DNA of 64,000 nt from a virus: positions 24,508 to 88,507 of the IMG/VR virus record IMGVR_UViG_3300030012_003086, one strand, 5' to 3'. The notes under the pieces are model-generated. The model did no database searches. It was given only the letters and a program-made list of their open reading frames with translations, and was not told where the DNA came from. This document shows positions 15,668 to 24,047 of this stretch, one piece after another (position 1 is the first letter of the stretch; each line of letters opens with the position of its first letter). The translations under genes were made by a program, and so were the position numbers.

Positions 15668-16593
15668 ATAAAGAAGAAAAATACGGTGCAAAGTTAGCAT
15701 CAATGAGAGGATATACATACAAATGGCTACCAGAAAATTATGATGACCCAACTAAGCCAATACTAAAGATTAGTAAATCATCTTTAGGTTCGTTTAATTG
15801 GTGTCCTAAGAAATATGAATTTAGTTATATCGAGAGATTACCTCAAGACCAAACTGAAGCCATGAAAAAAGGAACGATTTTACATAACCATAGAGAAAAT
15901 TTCTTTAATGAATTTGATATTAAGAAGGCAGCAGATATGAATAACTCAGAAATTATCGAATATTGTAATAGTTTAATGCCTGTTGATGAGTATTTTGATA
16001 TTTCTTTGACAGTCGCTGCATTTGAAGCACAAAGATTCATAGAAGCAAAGAGTGAAGGAAAGATTGATGAATATTTACCTGCAATTAATGAAGAATTGTT
16101 TGATTGTGAGATAATTATACCTGCTGGACCGTATAAGGGTGGTGCTTGGAATAATTATGAAGAATATTCCCTTAATAGAGACTATACTGTTCATCTTCAA
16201 GGTATTATTGATAGGGTTTTCATAGAAAATGGAGGCTTAATACCTTTTGAATATAAGACAGGTGCGTGGAAAGATTACAAAACAACTTCTATGAGACAAG
16301 AAATGGCATTTTATCAACTAATGATTGAAAATTCTTCAGAAGAAGTGCTTGAATTCTTGGGAATTGACAAAGATACTCCTGTTACTCATTGGGGATGGTA
16401 TTACCCTGCTTCAAATTATGTCTTTGTTGAAAAGGTGAAGCCTAGAAGTATGACTTCTGTTAAAAACAATATAGCAAAATTGCTTTATGCTTATGAACAG
16501 AAACAATTTAAACCTAAATTTTACTATAAGACCTGTTCACATTGTAGTTACTTTGGTATCTGTGATGCTGCTAATGCTAATACATGGGGTTGA
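15664..16593 (+). CDS. Fe-S PD-(D/E)XK nuclease, RecB/Cas4-like
   Basis: 309 residues if TTG 15664 is used. It lies 7 nt after GGAGG, while ATG 15658 is only 1 nt from that site. The N-terminal Cys in FNWCPKKYEF and three C-terminal Cys in CSHCSYFGIC form the four-cysteine 4Fe-4S arrangement of Cas4/AddB nucleases. GTILHNHREN is the conserved His motif. LQGIIDRVF followed by PFEYKTG supplies the D...E-x-K catalytic core, and MRQEMAFYQLM the Q-x-x-x-Y motif. Likely a DNA end-processing exonuclease for recombination or primer handling. No CRISPR genes are nearby, so a Cas role is not suggested. Confidence 0.85.
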   Translation: MNKEEKYGAKLASMRGYTYKWLPENYDDPTKPILKISKSSLGSFNWCPKKYEFSYIERLPQDQTEAMKKGTILHNHRENFFNEFDIKKAADMNNSEIIEYCNSLMPVDEYFDISLTVAAFEAQRFIEAKSEGKIDEYLPAINEELFDCEIIIPAGPYKGGAWNNYEEYSLNRDYTVHLQGIIDRVFIENGGLIPFEYKTGAWKDYKTTSMRQEMAFYQLMIENSSEEVLEFLGIDKDTPVTHWGWYYPASNYVFVEKVKPRSMTSVKNNIAKLLYAYEQKQFKPKFYYKTCSHCSYFGICDAANANTWG

Positions 16594-16597
16594 CTAA

Positions 16598-16726
16598 ATG
16601 AAATGTAAATTATGTAAAAAAGAAATTGAAGGATATGGTCACATGTTATCTAAAGGAGGATATTGTTGTGATGATTGTAATTATGATATAGTATTACCAG
16701 CAAGAATGAAGGGGGTTCACTATTGA
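16598..16726 (+). CDS. Small zinc-ribbon protein
   Basis: 42 residues. Cys pairs C-K-L-C near the N-terminus and C-C-D-D-C in the middle form a zinc ribbon. The ATG follows the nuclease stop by 1 nt and the TGA overlaps the TTG start of the next gene. The function is unknown. Confidence 0.5.
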   Translation: MKCKLCKKEIEGYGHMLSKGGYCCDDCNYDIVLPARMKGVHY

Positions 16727-17094
16727 AAGAATTAATTAAAAAGAAAGTTTTGGCTAAAAATTGGACATTTAATGAAATATCTGATTTAACTTCGACAATA
16801 CAAATCCTTTCCGAAGAAGTATGGTCTGAAATGACTTTACTTGAAAGAATAGATTTAGTGAGAGATATTAGAATAAATGAAAACTTAGTAGGTATGGGAT
16901 TTGAACAGGCTATTAAAGAAGTAGTGATAACTTATTTGAAAGGTGATATAGCAGAAGTAATTAAGAATATGCTAAGTAAAGCAACAATAAATTTTGGAGG
17001 GAATAATAATGAAATATCCGAGAGAAGTATGGGCGGGAAGTCACATAAAGAACGCACCTCAGATGAAGAGGAAAATAGCGTGGTCGAGGAATGA
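16723..17094 (+). CDS. Hypothetical helical protein
   Basis: 123 residues from TTG 16723, which has AAGGGGG upstream. The first 85 residues are helical (LIKKKVLAKNWTFNEISDL onward). The last 30 are disordered and acidic and share DNA with the start of the primase gene over 86 nt, far longer than usual overlaps here. The true protein may tolerate any C-terminus. Not recognised. Confidence 0.5.
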   Translation: MKELIKKKVLAKNWTFNEISDLTSTIQILSEEVWSEMTLLERIDLVRDIRINENLVGMGFEQAIKEVVITYLKGDIAEVIKNMLSKATINFGGNNNEISERSMGGKSHKERTSDEEENSVVEE

Positions 17095-18037
17095 ATATGT
17101 TCAGTTTGTTAATGCTCAAAATAATAAAACCAATGTTTATACAACTGTATATGACTTTGAACATTTTTCAGAAAAAGCGAAAATAGAATCTTCTGTTGTT
17201 TTAGACAGAGTGTTTTTGGATTTTGACGGCCATGATAATGATTTAGATAGAGCGTGGAGAGATGTTAAAATGGTAATGCAAAAAGTTCTTGAGAATAATT
17301 GGGAATATACTCTTTTCTTTTCGGGAAGGGGATTTCATCTTTTCTTATTCGGTGAAAGAACAGATAACATAAGAAACATACAAGTTTTCTTTAGAGAAAT
17401 CAAAAAGACTCTTGATGCTAACTTTTATCCTAATACTTTAGATGAAAGAGTAGGGCAAACAACAAGATTGCGAAGAGTGCCAAATACAGTAAACATGTCA
17501 TCCTCTAATAATGAAGGTAATCCCTATTATTGTATTCCATTAACAAAAAATGAATTATCATTTACGCTAGACGGTATTCTTGATTTAGCCTCAAGGCCTA
17601 GACATATTCCTTTCAAAAAAGGTGGTTCGGTCAAGGTAGTATTTCCTAAAGCACCCCCTCTTGAAGCAATAGAGGGTGAGGTTTCCGTTCCCGATACAAT
17701 AGGAAAACTTCCTATACTACCCTGTTTACATAATGCCATCATGGTTGAAAATCCCTCGCATATCGCTAGAGCATACCTAGTTTCTTGGTATCGAGATTTG
17801 CTTTCGGGATATAGAGATTTAACTTCACATTCGGACAAAAAGAAAGTTTTGGATTTAGTTGTTGAGGAATTAGAAAGGGTCTTTGCTAATTCCGATTCTG
17901 TTTGGTTAGATTGGGATAAAGACACTACTCGTAAACATTCTAAGTTTACTGTTTTTAATAATTACAATACACCCCATTGTGACAAACTAATTGGTGAAGG
18001 TTTCTGTATAGGAAAATGTTGGAGGTTCCCACAATGA
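17009..18037 (+). CDS. pri: Archaeo-eukaryotic primase with PriL-type Fe-S domain
   Basis: 342 residues from ATG 17009 (GGAGGG 7 nt upstream). The catalytic PriS core is visible: VFLDFDGHD with D71/D73 binding metal, SGRGFHLF at 105-112 with the nucleotide-binding His, and RLRRVPNTVN as motif III. From about 230 the sequence changes to a PriL C-terminal-like region: LPILPCLHNAI starts it, with C239, C324, C333 and C337 spaced as the four ligands of the 4Fe-4S cluster. In cells these are two subunits; here they appear fused in one short chain, as known for some plasmid and virus primases. It makes RNA or DNA primers. Confidence 0.85.
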   Translation: MKYPREVWAGSHIKNAPQMKRKIAWSRNEYVQFVNAQNNKTNVYTTVYDFEHFSEKAKIESSVVLDRVFLDFDGHDNDLDRAWRDVKMVMQKVLENNWEYTLFFSGRGFHLFLFGERTDNIRNIQVFFREIKKTLDANFYPNTLDERVGQTTRLRRVPNTVNMSSSNNEGNPYYCIPLTKNELSFTLDGILDLASRPRHIPFKKGGSVKVVFPKAPPLEAIEGEVSVPDTIGKLPILPCLHNAIMVENPSHIARAYLVSWYRDLLSGYRDLTSHSDKKKVLDLVVEELERVFANSDSVWLDWDKDTTRKHSKFTVFNNYNTPHCDKLIGEGFCIGKCWRFPQ

Positions 18038-18351
18038 GACAAAAACTAAACATGGAATTACTTAGACAAGTAACAAAAAAAGAGTTAGGAAATATTTCTG
18101 AAAATGAAATTTGGTTAAGTGAATTAGTTGAACAAGTGGCTACCAGATACTCAAAACTCAATCACTATCCTCTTCATTCTATTACTTACAGAAAAGTAAA
18201 ACAATCTGACCATGTTGTTCGTAACATAGCCAAGAATTTTGGTTGGGTTGCTAAAAGAAAAAGTAAAAAGCAGCACCTTCTTATTGAGGGAAAGTGGCAT
18301 TATACTCAAAAATTCTTATGCCGATTGTATAGATTACAGGAGGAAGAATAA
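18034..18351 (+). CDS. Hypothetical basic protein
   Basis: 105 residues from ATG 18034, which overlaps the primase stop and has GGAGG 8 nt upstream. Helical N-terminal half, then a basic stretch (VAKRKSKKQHLLIEGKWHY) that resembles a wing. Possibly a small DNA-binding protein. No family recognised. Confidence 0.55.
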   Translation: MRQKLNMELLRQVTKKELGNISENEIWLSELVEQVATRYSKLNHYPLHSITYRKVKQSDHVVRNIAKNFGWVAKRKSKKQHLLIEGKWHYTQKFLCRLYRLQEEE

Positions 18352-19040
18352 TGTTAGTAATTGATTCAAGAGAAAACTCCAAACTATCTAAGTTAGTAAT
18401 TCAAAAAGCGGAAGCGATAAGAATACCTTATGATAAAAAGTGGATTGAGATAGGAGACTATGTTTTTGATGATGTTTGTTTTGAAGCCAAATCAACAACG
18501 GATTTTTTAGGCTCAGTAATGTCAAAGAGACTTTGGACTCAATTAGATAACATGGATAGACATTACAATACAAATGTTGTAATTATCTATGGAGATATGC
18601 AGGAAGCCATTCTAAATGTAATTCAGCATTCTCCTAGTAAAATGCCTATTTCAACTAGAACAATTATGTTAAACAACAAGTTTCTAGGTGCAATAGGAAG
18701 AATTGTATTAGATACAGACATAAAACCCTTTTGGGTTCAAACAGAAGAAGAAGCAGCACTAATAATAACCGCAGTAAGTAAAATGAAACCAATAACAAGA
18801 GACACAATAGCACCACAATTGTTTAAAAGAATTACAACAGATGATTTGAGAATAGATTTGTTAAGTAGCATAAAAGGCGTATCAATCAAAAAAGCAAAAG
18901 AATTAGTAAATAAATTCGGCTCTATTATGGAAATAGGTGAGTGTTCAACATTTGAATTACAAGCCATTGAAGGTATTGGAGAAACCTTAGCCAAAAGAAT
19001 AATCTCCACCTTAAATTCAGAAGAGAAGGTGAAAATATGA
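18351..19040 (+). CDS. XPF/ERCC4-family structure-specific endonuclease
   Basis: 229 residues. The ERCC4 nuclease signature is present: VIDSREN at 3-9, IGDYVFDDVCFEAKSTTDF at 34-52, where the usual ERKS is EAKS with E45/K47, then RLWTQLDNM. The C-terminal third is a tandem helix-hairpin-helix (IKGVSIKKAKELVNKFGSI and IEGIGETLAKRIIST). The architecture is that of the short archaeal XPF without helicase domain. In archaea it cuts branched or flap DNA and works with PCNA, but no terminal PIP box is seen here. Probable role: fork restart or recombination-intermediate resolution. Confidence 0.9.
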   Translation: MLVIDSRENSKLSKLVIQKAEAIRIPYDKKWIEIGDYVFDDVCFEAKSTTDFLGSVMSKRLWTQLDNMDRHYNTNVVIIYGDMQEAILNVIQHSPSKMPISTRTIMLNNKFLGAIGRIVLDTDIKPFWVQTEEEAALIITAVSKMKPITRDTIAPQLFKRITTDDLRIDLLSSIKGVSIKKAKELVNKFGSIMEIGECSTFELQAIEGIGETLAKRIISTLNSEEKVKI

Positions 19041-20572
19041 ATAACAATACGATAGACGAAGAAAAGGCAAACATCCTGTATGAGGATGTAGATGAATGGG
19101 AAAATTACGAAGAAACACTAAATATGAATGCAGCAGCATTTAGTGAAGCACTTCCGGCAGTAGTTAGAGAATTTCAAAAATCAGCAATAGAAGTATCACA
19201 CTATAATGATATCCCTGCTGGTATTTCGTTTTTCAATATCTTAGGACAGGTTGTAAAAGATTTCGTTATTATTCCAAATGGAAGAAATCATGAAGATACA
19301 AGAATACATTTTTGTTGGGTTCAAACAAGTGGAACGGGTAAATCAACACTATGGAATTTTGTTGGACCGGTTGCTAATAAGACCTTTGAATTAATCAATA
19401 AAAGAGGCAAGCATCCTCCGTTTTTAACAACTGATGAAAACAATTTACTTATGCCCATGCCAAGAATATTTGATACATTTGGTGTAACTGATTATACAGA
19501 TGCGGTTCTTATCGGTGGGTATGAAAGTGTTCAACAGAAAGATGAAGTCGGTAATCTTCTTCCACAGTGGGAACAAGAAAGAAGACCCGGCATCTTAGAA
19601 GGTAATGGATTAGCCCATTGGGATGAATTTGAATACTCCGGTATATTTTCAACTAGCGCACATAAAGAAAATGCAATTGTATATCTAAACACATTGATGA
19701 ATTCTTTAGCAGGTGAATCTTGGATTATATCTAAGGCTCTTAGAGAATACAGTGGTAAAGTAATGGAGTGCTACTGTGAACGTTCAGTATTGGCTATGAC
19801 TTACCCTCCAAGTAACTTGAATGATGTTATGGCTCAAAAAGGTGTATTACAAAGAATGCTATTGTATGTTTGGGAAGTCCCTGAATTTATTCAGCATCAA
19901 ATGAGACTTAAACAAATAGAAAAGGCAGGAACAATTGAGGAGGTAAATCAACCAATTGATAGGTTCGCCGAGGCTCTATTCTCTCTTTATGAATTAACAA
20001 GAGAAAGATTCAATGAAGTAGGCGGCGACCCTCTTAAAACCATTAGTTATACTAAGGACTTCAATCAAGTATTAGCACTAGAATACAACAGTATGAGAAA
20101 CTATCTCATGAATACTAGAAAAGACGTGGCTAAGATTGCAGGTAACTTTACTACTAGACTAATGAAGATATTATACAAGATGTCGGTTCTTTGTTCAATT
20201 GCTTCTGCTCCTTCAATTAAGGATAAGGATAAGCGATTTATTGTTACGGGTTTAAACGTTAGACAAGCGGCTACCATCGTGCGACACAGTTATATGACAC
20301 TTGTGGATTGGTTAGAACGAAGCCTAAGAGTTAAGAGAAGGGGCCAAGCGATTGATGCACAAGAAGATGTATTTACTCAAGTGTTTGATAAAATGGCGGC
20401 GACTTCCAAAGATGGTTTAGTAAACAAAGCGGCTTATCTCAAAGAAGTGATGAAGAAACTTAAAAAATCACAAGCACAGGTGTATAGACAATATAATCAC
20501 ATCAAACACAATTTTGAAGAAGAGAAGCATGGTCGCAGTAATTACATACGAAAAAAAGAGGTTGAGGAATAA
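19037..20572 (+). CDS. P-loop ATPase, candidate replicative helicase
   Basis: 511 residues. Walker A TSGTGKST at 97-104 and Walker B GLAHWDEFEY at 191-200 (D196/E197). RSVLAMTYPPSNLND may be a sensor strand and GVLQRMLLYVWEVP a conserved arginine region. The C-terminal 80 residues look like a winged helix (DGLVNKAAYLKEVMKKLKK). The order P-loop, WDE, Arg, winged helix is reminiscent of MCM-like or DUF3987-type helicases, but no family signature is clear. With primase upstream and exonuclease downstream, a replication helicase is the most likely job. Confidence 0.55.
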   Translation: MNNNTIDEEKANILYEDVDEWENYEETLNMNAAAFSEALPAVVREFQKSAIEVSHYNDIPAGISFFNILGQVVKDFVIIPNGRNHEDTRIHFCWVQTSGTGKSTLWNFVGPVANKTFELINKRGKHPPFLTTDENNLLMPMPRIFDTFGVTDYTDAVLIGGYESVQQKDEVGNLLPQWEQERRPGILEGNGLAHWDEFEYSGIFSTSAHKENAIVYLNTLMNSLAGESWIISKALREYSGKVMECYCERSVLAMTYPPSNLNDVMAQKGVLQRMLLYVWEVPEFIQHQMRLKQIEKAGTIEEVNQPIDRFAEALFSLYELTRERFNEVGGDPLKTISYTKDFNQVLALEYNSMRNYLMNTRKDVAKIAGNFTTRLMKILYKMSVLCSIASAPSIKDKDKRFIVTGLNVRQAATIVRHSYMTLVDWLERSLRVKRRGQAIDAQEDVFTQVFDKMAATSKDGLVNKAAYLKEVMKKLKKSQAQVYRQYNHIKHNFEEEKHGRSNYIRKKEVEE

Positions 20573-20793
20573 TGAAGTGGGAAAACACATATTTAGTCTT
20601 TGAAGTAGCAAAAGGACCGAAGGTAATCATTGAAACTTTGAATACCTATGGTGATGATGGTTGGGAATGTTGTTCTCAATTGATTGTCGCAGGTTCTCAA
20701 ATAGTCTGTTTCTTGAAAAGAAGACTTGATGCACCGGAACCGGTAAACAAGGAAGAAGAAAAGATTAGCAAACTTTGGTCTAATAAGGAATGA
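20572..20793 (+). CDS. Small DUF4177-like protein
   Basis: 73 residues. Pattern of a strand starting KWENTYLVFEV, helix IIETLNTYG, the motif DDGWECCSQL and final strand IVCFLKRRL resembles DUF4177, whose hallmark is LN-x-x-G-x-x-G-W-E followed by L-K-R. The function of that family is unknown. Coupled to the helicase-like gene by TAATG overlap. Confidence 0.5.
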   Translation: MKWENTYLVFEVAKGPKVIIETLNTYGDDGWECCSQLIVAGSQIVCFLKRRLDAPEPVNKEEEKISKLWSNKE

Positions 20794-20797
20794 TAGC

Positions 20798-21391
20798 ATG
20801 TCTGTATTAGCATTAGATATTGAAACAAAAAATATGTCGCATGAAATAGGCGGCTTTGGTAATACCCATATGTTTCAGGTATCAACAGTCGCTACATGGG
20901 ATGGCAATAACGGAACGGTTTATGTTGATGAGCCTGTTGATAACTTTGCTAAATCGGGCCATGTTATCAAAAGCCTTAGAGAATTAAAGTATGATTTAGA
21001 CGACCATTTACAAAAAGGCGGAGTTTTGCTAGGACATAATATAGCAGCATTTGATTTACCTATTCTTAGGGATTCTTTAGATATTTATTGTATTAGAAAA
21101 TACTTATCTGAAAAGAAATATATTGATACTAGCAAAATACTATTGAAGGAACATGGAGAAAGATTCCAACTTAAGAATTTAGTAAAATGCACTATGAATG
21201 ATTTTAAGTTAATGGATAGTGCTGATGCTCCTAAATTGTGGAAAATGGGTAAATTTGATGAAGTGGTGGATTATTGTATGAAAGATACACAGTTAGTATA
21301 TGATTTGTGGAAATATGGTAAAGATAATGGAATAGTAAAGGCTTTTTCGTTAGAACAATCAGAACATAAAGACTTGGAGGTGAATTGGTAA
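20798..21391 (+). CDS. DEDDy 3'-5' exonuclease (RNase H fold)
   Basis: 197 residues. Exo I is LALDIETK (D7, E9), Exo II is GHNIAAFDLP (D86), Exo III is YCMKD (Y159, D163), so all four DEDD positions and the Tyr are present. It resembles the proofreading exonuclease domain of family A/B polymerases and stand-alone DnaQ-like proteins. The polymerase N-part has its own exonuclease, so this enzyme probably acts in repair, recombination or RNA-primer removal. Confidence 0.85.
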   Translation: MSVLALDIETKNMSHEIGGFGNTHMFQVSTVATWDGNNGTVYVDEPVDNFAKSGHVIKSLRELKYDLDDHLQKGGVLLGHNIAAFDLPILRDSLDIYCIRKYLSEKKYIDTSKILLKEHGERFQLKNLVKCTMNDFKLMDSADAPKLWKMGKFDEVVDYCMKDTQLVYDLWKYGKDNGIVKAFSLEQSEHKDLEVNW

Positions 21392-21543
21392 TGACCGGTT
21401 GGGAATGGTTTGGCCTAATTGTTTTCGTTATTATTCTTCTTTTGTTGTTCTTTGCTGCTTTTGGTGGTAGTAATATCACTGATGAAAGCGTTGAAGATTA
21501 CATGAGAAGACTAATGCGAAATGATAAAGGCGGTCAAAGATGA
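21391..21543 (+). CDS. Small single-pass membrane protein
   Basis: 50 residues. ATG abuts the exonuclease stop, with TTGGAGGTGA upstream. Residues 8-26 are a strongly hydrophobic run of Ile/Val/Leu/Phe, followed by GGSN and a charged helix. One membrane pass with a short N-terminus. Function unknown; a holin-like or membrane-anchoring role cannot be told from sequence. Confidence 0.55.
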   Translation: MTGWEWFGLIVFVIILLLLFFAAFGGSNITDESVEDYMRRLMRNDKGGQR

Positions 21544-21698
21544 CTTTAAAACAAAAATGTATTTTTTGTGGAGAATCAACTATCGCTAAAAGAATTTCCG
21601 GGTTTTATTTAGGTTCTAATGAACAAATAAAACTATGGGAATGTAGGAGTTGTAAAGGCATTTGGTCTAACAAAACAAAACTTGGAGGGGAGGCTTAA
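21540..21698 (+). CDS. Small zinc-ribbon protein, last gene of the plus-strand module
   Basis: 52 residues, ATGA-coupled. Two Cys pairs (C-I-F-C and C-R-S-C) form a zinc ribbon. Its stop codon lies in the loop of the terminator hairpin. Function unknown. Confidence 0.55.
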   Translation: MTLKQKCIFCGESTIAKRISGFYLGSNEQIKLWECRSCKGIWSNKTKLGGEA

Positions 21699-21720
21699 CG
21701 GCTTCCCCTCCATTTTTTTT
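21684..21720 (+). terminator. Hairpin plus T-run terminator ending the replication module
   Basis: GGAGGGGAGGC (21684-21694) and GCTTCCCCTCC (21701-21711) form an 11-bp stem with one G-T wobble and a 6-nt loop that contains the stop codon of the last gene. Eight T follow at 21713-21720. It sits exactly where the two convergent gene blocks meet. Archaeal polymerase can terminate at the T-run alone. The 58 nt from here to the first minus-strand stop hold nothing else I recognise. Confidence 0.8.
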
Positions 21721-21778
21721 GGCCTTTTGAATTCTAATAATCAGTTTTTTTAAAGCCCGCATTATCAGTATAATAGCC

Positions 21779-23677
21779 TCAAATTCCTATTACATACCAA
21801 CCTGTTTGTATTGGTGCGCCACCTGAATCTGTTATTGCGTGAAGTGTTATTGATTGTCCTACGGCTAAAGTAATTACATTTGGACTTGTAACATAAGGAT
21901 GGTCGGTTTGTCCAAAATCAATTGTATCACCTACTAAAGGTGCAGGTAGAATAGTAAGTGCATTTTGAGAAACCACACTACCTGAATTTACATTTTTTAT
22001 TGTTAATCTTGTTGTAGCAGCAGTATTAGCGCGTGGTAATTCAAGTGCATGAGGAGTGGGTCCGGCGTTTATTACGCTACTTGCTAATTCATTAACATAT
22101 ACCATAGATTTGAAACCAGAAATGAAAGTCTGTCCACTATCATCTAATACTTCAGCATCAAGCATTTCTAGACCTAATGCTTTTTGAAAAACATTGCTTA
22201 TTACTTCAGGAGCCGTTACAGAAGTGGTTGCCGCTATTGTATCGCCATCAATGGATGTTGTGGCGGCAATAGAACCTGTTACATCTAAAGTAGCAGAAGG
22301 GTTAGTTTTACCAATACCAACATTACCTGTATCAGTTATTCTCATTCTTTCTGCCAAAGTTCCAGCATTAGCCGTTGATAATACTAAACTTCCATCATCA
22401 ACTCCCGTTGCTTCATTAATGGCAGCGATTCTCGCACCGACATATGAAGAGGGGCCATGACTGTCATAGTTTTTTAAATCAATTTGTGCGTAATTAGTTC
22501 CCGTTGCATTTCTCGCACCCTCAATACTTAATATTCTAGTTTGGCTTAAATCAGCAGTTCTTGATATTGTGACATCTCCTTTAACATGTAAGGCAGTATC
22601 GGGAGAAGTAGTTCCAATACCGACTTTACCATCCATTGTCATTTTGTGGTCTGTTCCATCTTTGTCAGAATAAACATGTAAAACAGAAGTAGTAGTTCCT
22701 ACTCTATTTATTCTAAAATTACCATCAACTGCTGATTGGGAATCTCTAAAGATTCTAAGTATTTGGTCAGTTCCGGTTGCGGTGGAAACAGGACTTATAT
22801 CAAATGTAATGGGTTCAGATGCAGTATTATTGATTGCTTTCAATCTTGTTTGTGAATCCACCACCGAAGTTAATTCAGTATGTCCCGTTTGCCCTGTTTC
22901 TTGCACTCTTATTGTAGGATTAGAAGCCGATTCAACATGCAGTTCACTTGAAGGGCTACTTGTTCCTATTCCTACTCTATTGTTTGAAGCATCAACATGA
23001 AGCGTATTAGTATCAACTGTTAAGTCTTTACCTGCTGCAATAGTTACATCTCCTGTTAAATCCAATGTTGGTTCTCCTTCAACTGCCGCTATTGCATCAG
23101 CAGAAGTTATTCCTGTTCCTGCCGTTTCAGAACTTGTTAAATACTGAATATGTCTTGTTGCTTTTGCTTCTCCCCTTTGCATTCTTAATACTGCAATAGG
23201 GATATCTCCGCTATTTAAATCGGCTACTTTATCCACACCGGCAGACTGTCTAATTTTAACTACATTTGATGAATCGACTACAATAAGATGATAGCGATTA
23301 GCACCGGCAGAATCAGCAGTTACTTCTTGAAATTGAATAGAAGTATCAGTCATACTACCACTATCAATTATTTCTGTAATTGTTGCTTCAGTAGTTGCAT
23401 TTTGTAATACTCCGCCTCTAATTACCTTACCTGTCCTAACTGTAATTACAGTTAGACCCGATGAATCATTCATTTGCATATTGAAGTTTTTAGAACCTGT
23501 TCCTGCGCTAGCAGTTAAACCTGCATAACCTGTTGTAGCCATAGCGTTTAATGCTTTAATTAGACCGGAATGTGGAAAATCAGTTCCGTCAACCGGTTGC
23601 CCTGCTGAACCATTATGTGTGCTATTATCTCCCATTTTTGTTATATATCCGCTATTTATGTATTCATTATCTGCCAT
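21779..23677 (-). CDS. Tail fibre / receptor-binding protein
   Basis: 632 residues from ATG 23677 (GAGGTTGATT upstream; an in-frame TTG would add five residues). The middle is built of repeats typical of fibre shafts: VGIGTSSPSSELHV, VGIGTTSPDTALHVKG and VGIGKTNPSATLDVTG, interspersed with SIAATTS-type strands. This GIGT-x-x-P pattern is common in phage fibres ahead of an intramolecular chaperone, but no such chaperone domain is visible at the C-terminus. Last gene of the late operon, a usual place for host-range determinants. Confidence 0.8.
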   Translation of the reverse strand: MADNEYINSGYITKMGDNSTHNGSAGQPVDGTDFPHSGLIKALNAMATTGYAGLTASAGTGSKNFNMQMNDSSGLTVITVRTGKVIRGGVLQNATTEATITEIIDSGSMTDTSIQFQEVTADSAGANRYHLIVVDSSNVVKIRQSAGVDKVADLNSGDIPIAVLRMQRGEAKATRHIQYLTSSETAGTGITSADAIAAVEGEPTLDLTGDVTIAAGKDLTVDTNTLHVDASNNRVGIGTSSPSSELHVESASNPTIRVQETGQTGHTELTSVVDSQTRLKAINNTASEPITFDISPVSTATGTDQILRIFRDSQSAVDGNFRINRVGTTTSVLHVYSDKDGTDHKMTMDGKVGIGTTSPDTALHVKGDVTISRTADLSQTRILSIEGARNATGTNYAQIDLKNYDSHGPSSYVGARIAAINEATGVDDGSLVLSTANAGTLAERMRITDTGNVGIGKTNPSATLDVTGSIAATTSIDGDTIAATTSVTAPEVISNVFQKALGLEMLDAEVLDDSGQTFISGFKSMVYVNELASSVINAGPTPHALELPRANTAATTRLTIKNVNSGSVVSQNALTILPAPLVGDTIDFGQTDHPYVTSPNVITLAVGQSITLHAITDSGGAPIQTGWYVIGI

Positions 23678-23678
23678 A

Positions 23679-24047
23679 TTAATCAACCTCAACTGCTATA
23701 AAAAATTCTATTTCTTCACTTGCACTAAACGGACCTATTCCTTCAAACGGTATTCTTAACAAAAGATTATTGTTTGATGTTTCATCAGTTATGCAAATTT
23801 CTCTTAGAGTCCTTTGTGTAATATTAGAATCACTTCCTTGAATAGTTATTTTGAAATCAACTACGTTCTCTCCCGATTTTACCGATGAAATAGATACGCC
23901 ATGTGCAGCACCGGAGCCTCCCAGTAAAGGAACATCTAAAGTAGTTTGAGAAGGACTTGAACCATCTCCGCCGGTTCCTACATTTCCTCTAGTAAAAGTG
24001 TTAACTAAATGTTGTGCTAAAATAGACTTTGCTGCATCCGTAATCAT
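23679..24047 (-). CDS. Small tail protein, probable fibre adaptor
   Basis: 122 residues, GGAGG 7 nt upstream of its ATG. Starts with a helix (DAAKSILAQHLVNTFTRG), then a Gly/Ser-rich loop and beta strands. Coupled to the hub gene before it and the fibre gene after it. The size and location suit an adaptor joining fibre to baseplate. No family motif recognised. Confidence 0.5.
   Translation of the reverse strand: MITDAAKSILAQHLVNTFTRGNVGTGGDGSSPSQTTLDVPLLGGSGAAHGVSISSVKSGENVVDFKITIQGSDSNITQRTLREICITDETSNNNLLLRIPFEGIGPFSASEEIEFFIAVEVD

Noticed and set aside
15664-16593. Cas4 of a CRISPR system
   Set aside because: The Fe-S nuclease pattern fits Cas4-like proteins, but no repeats, cas1 or cas2 are present. 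Stand-alone forms occur in many archaeal viruses.
21721-21778. Additional gene or matching minus-strand terminator in the spacer after the hairpin
   Set aside because: The 58 nt hold no credible ORF. On the minus strand the hairpin is followed only by an interrupted T stretch, so a bidirectional terminator is possible but not supported enough to list.
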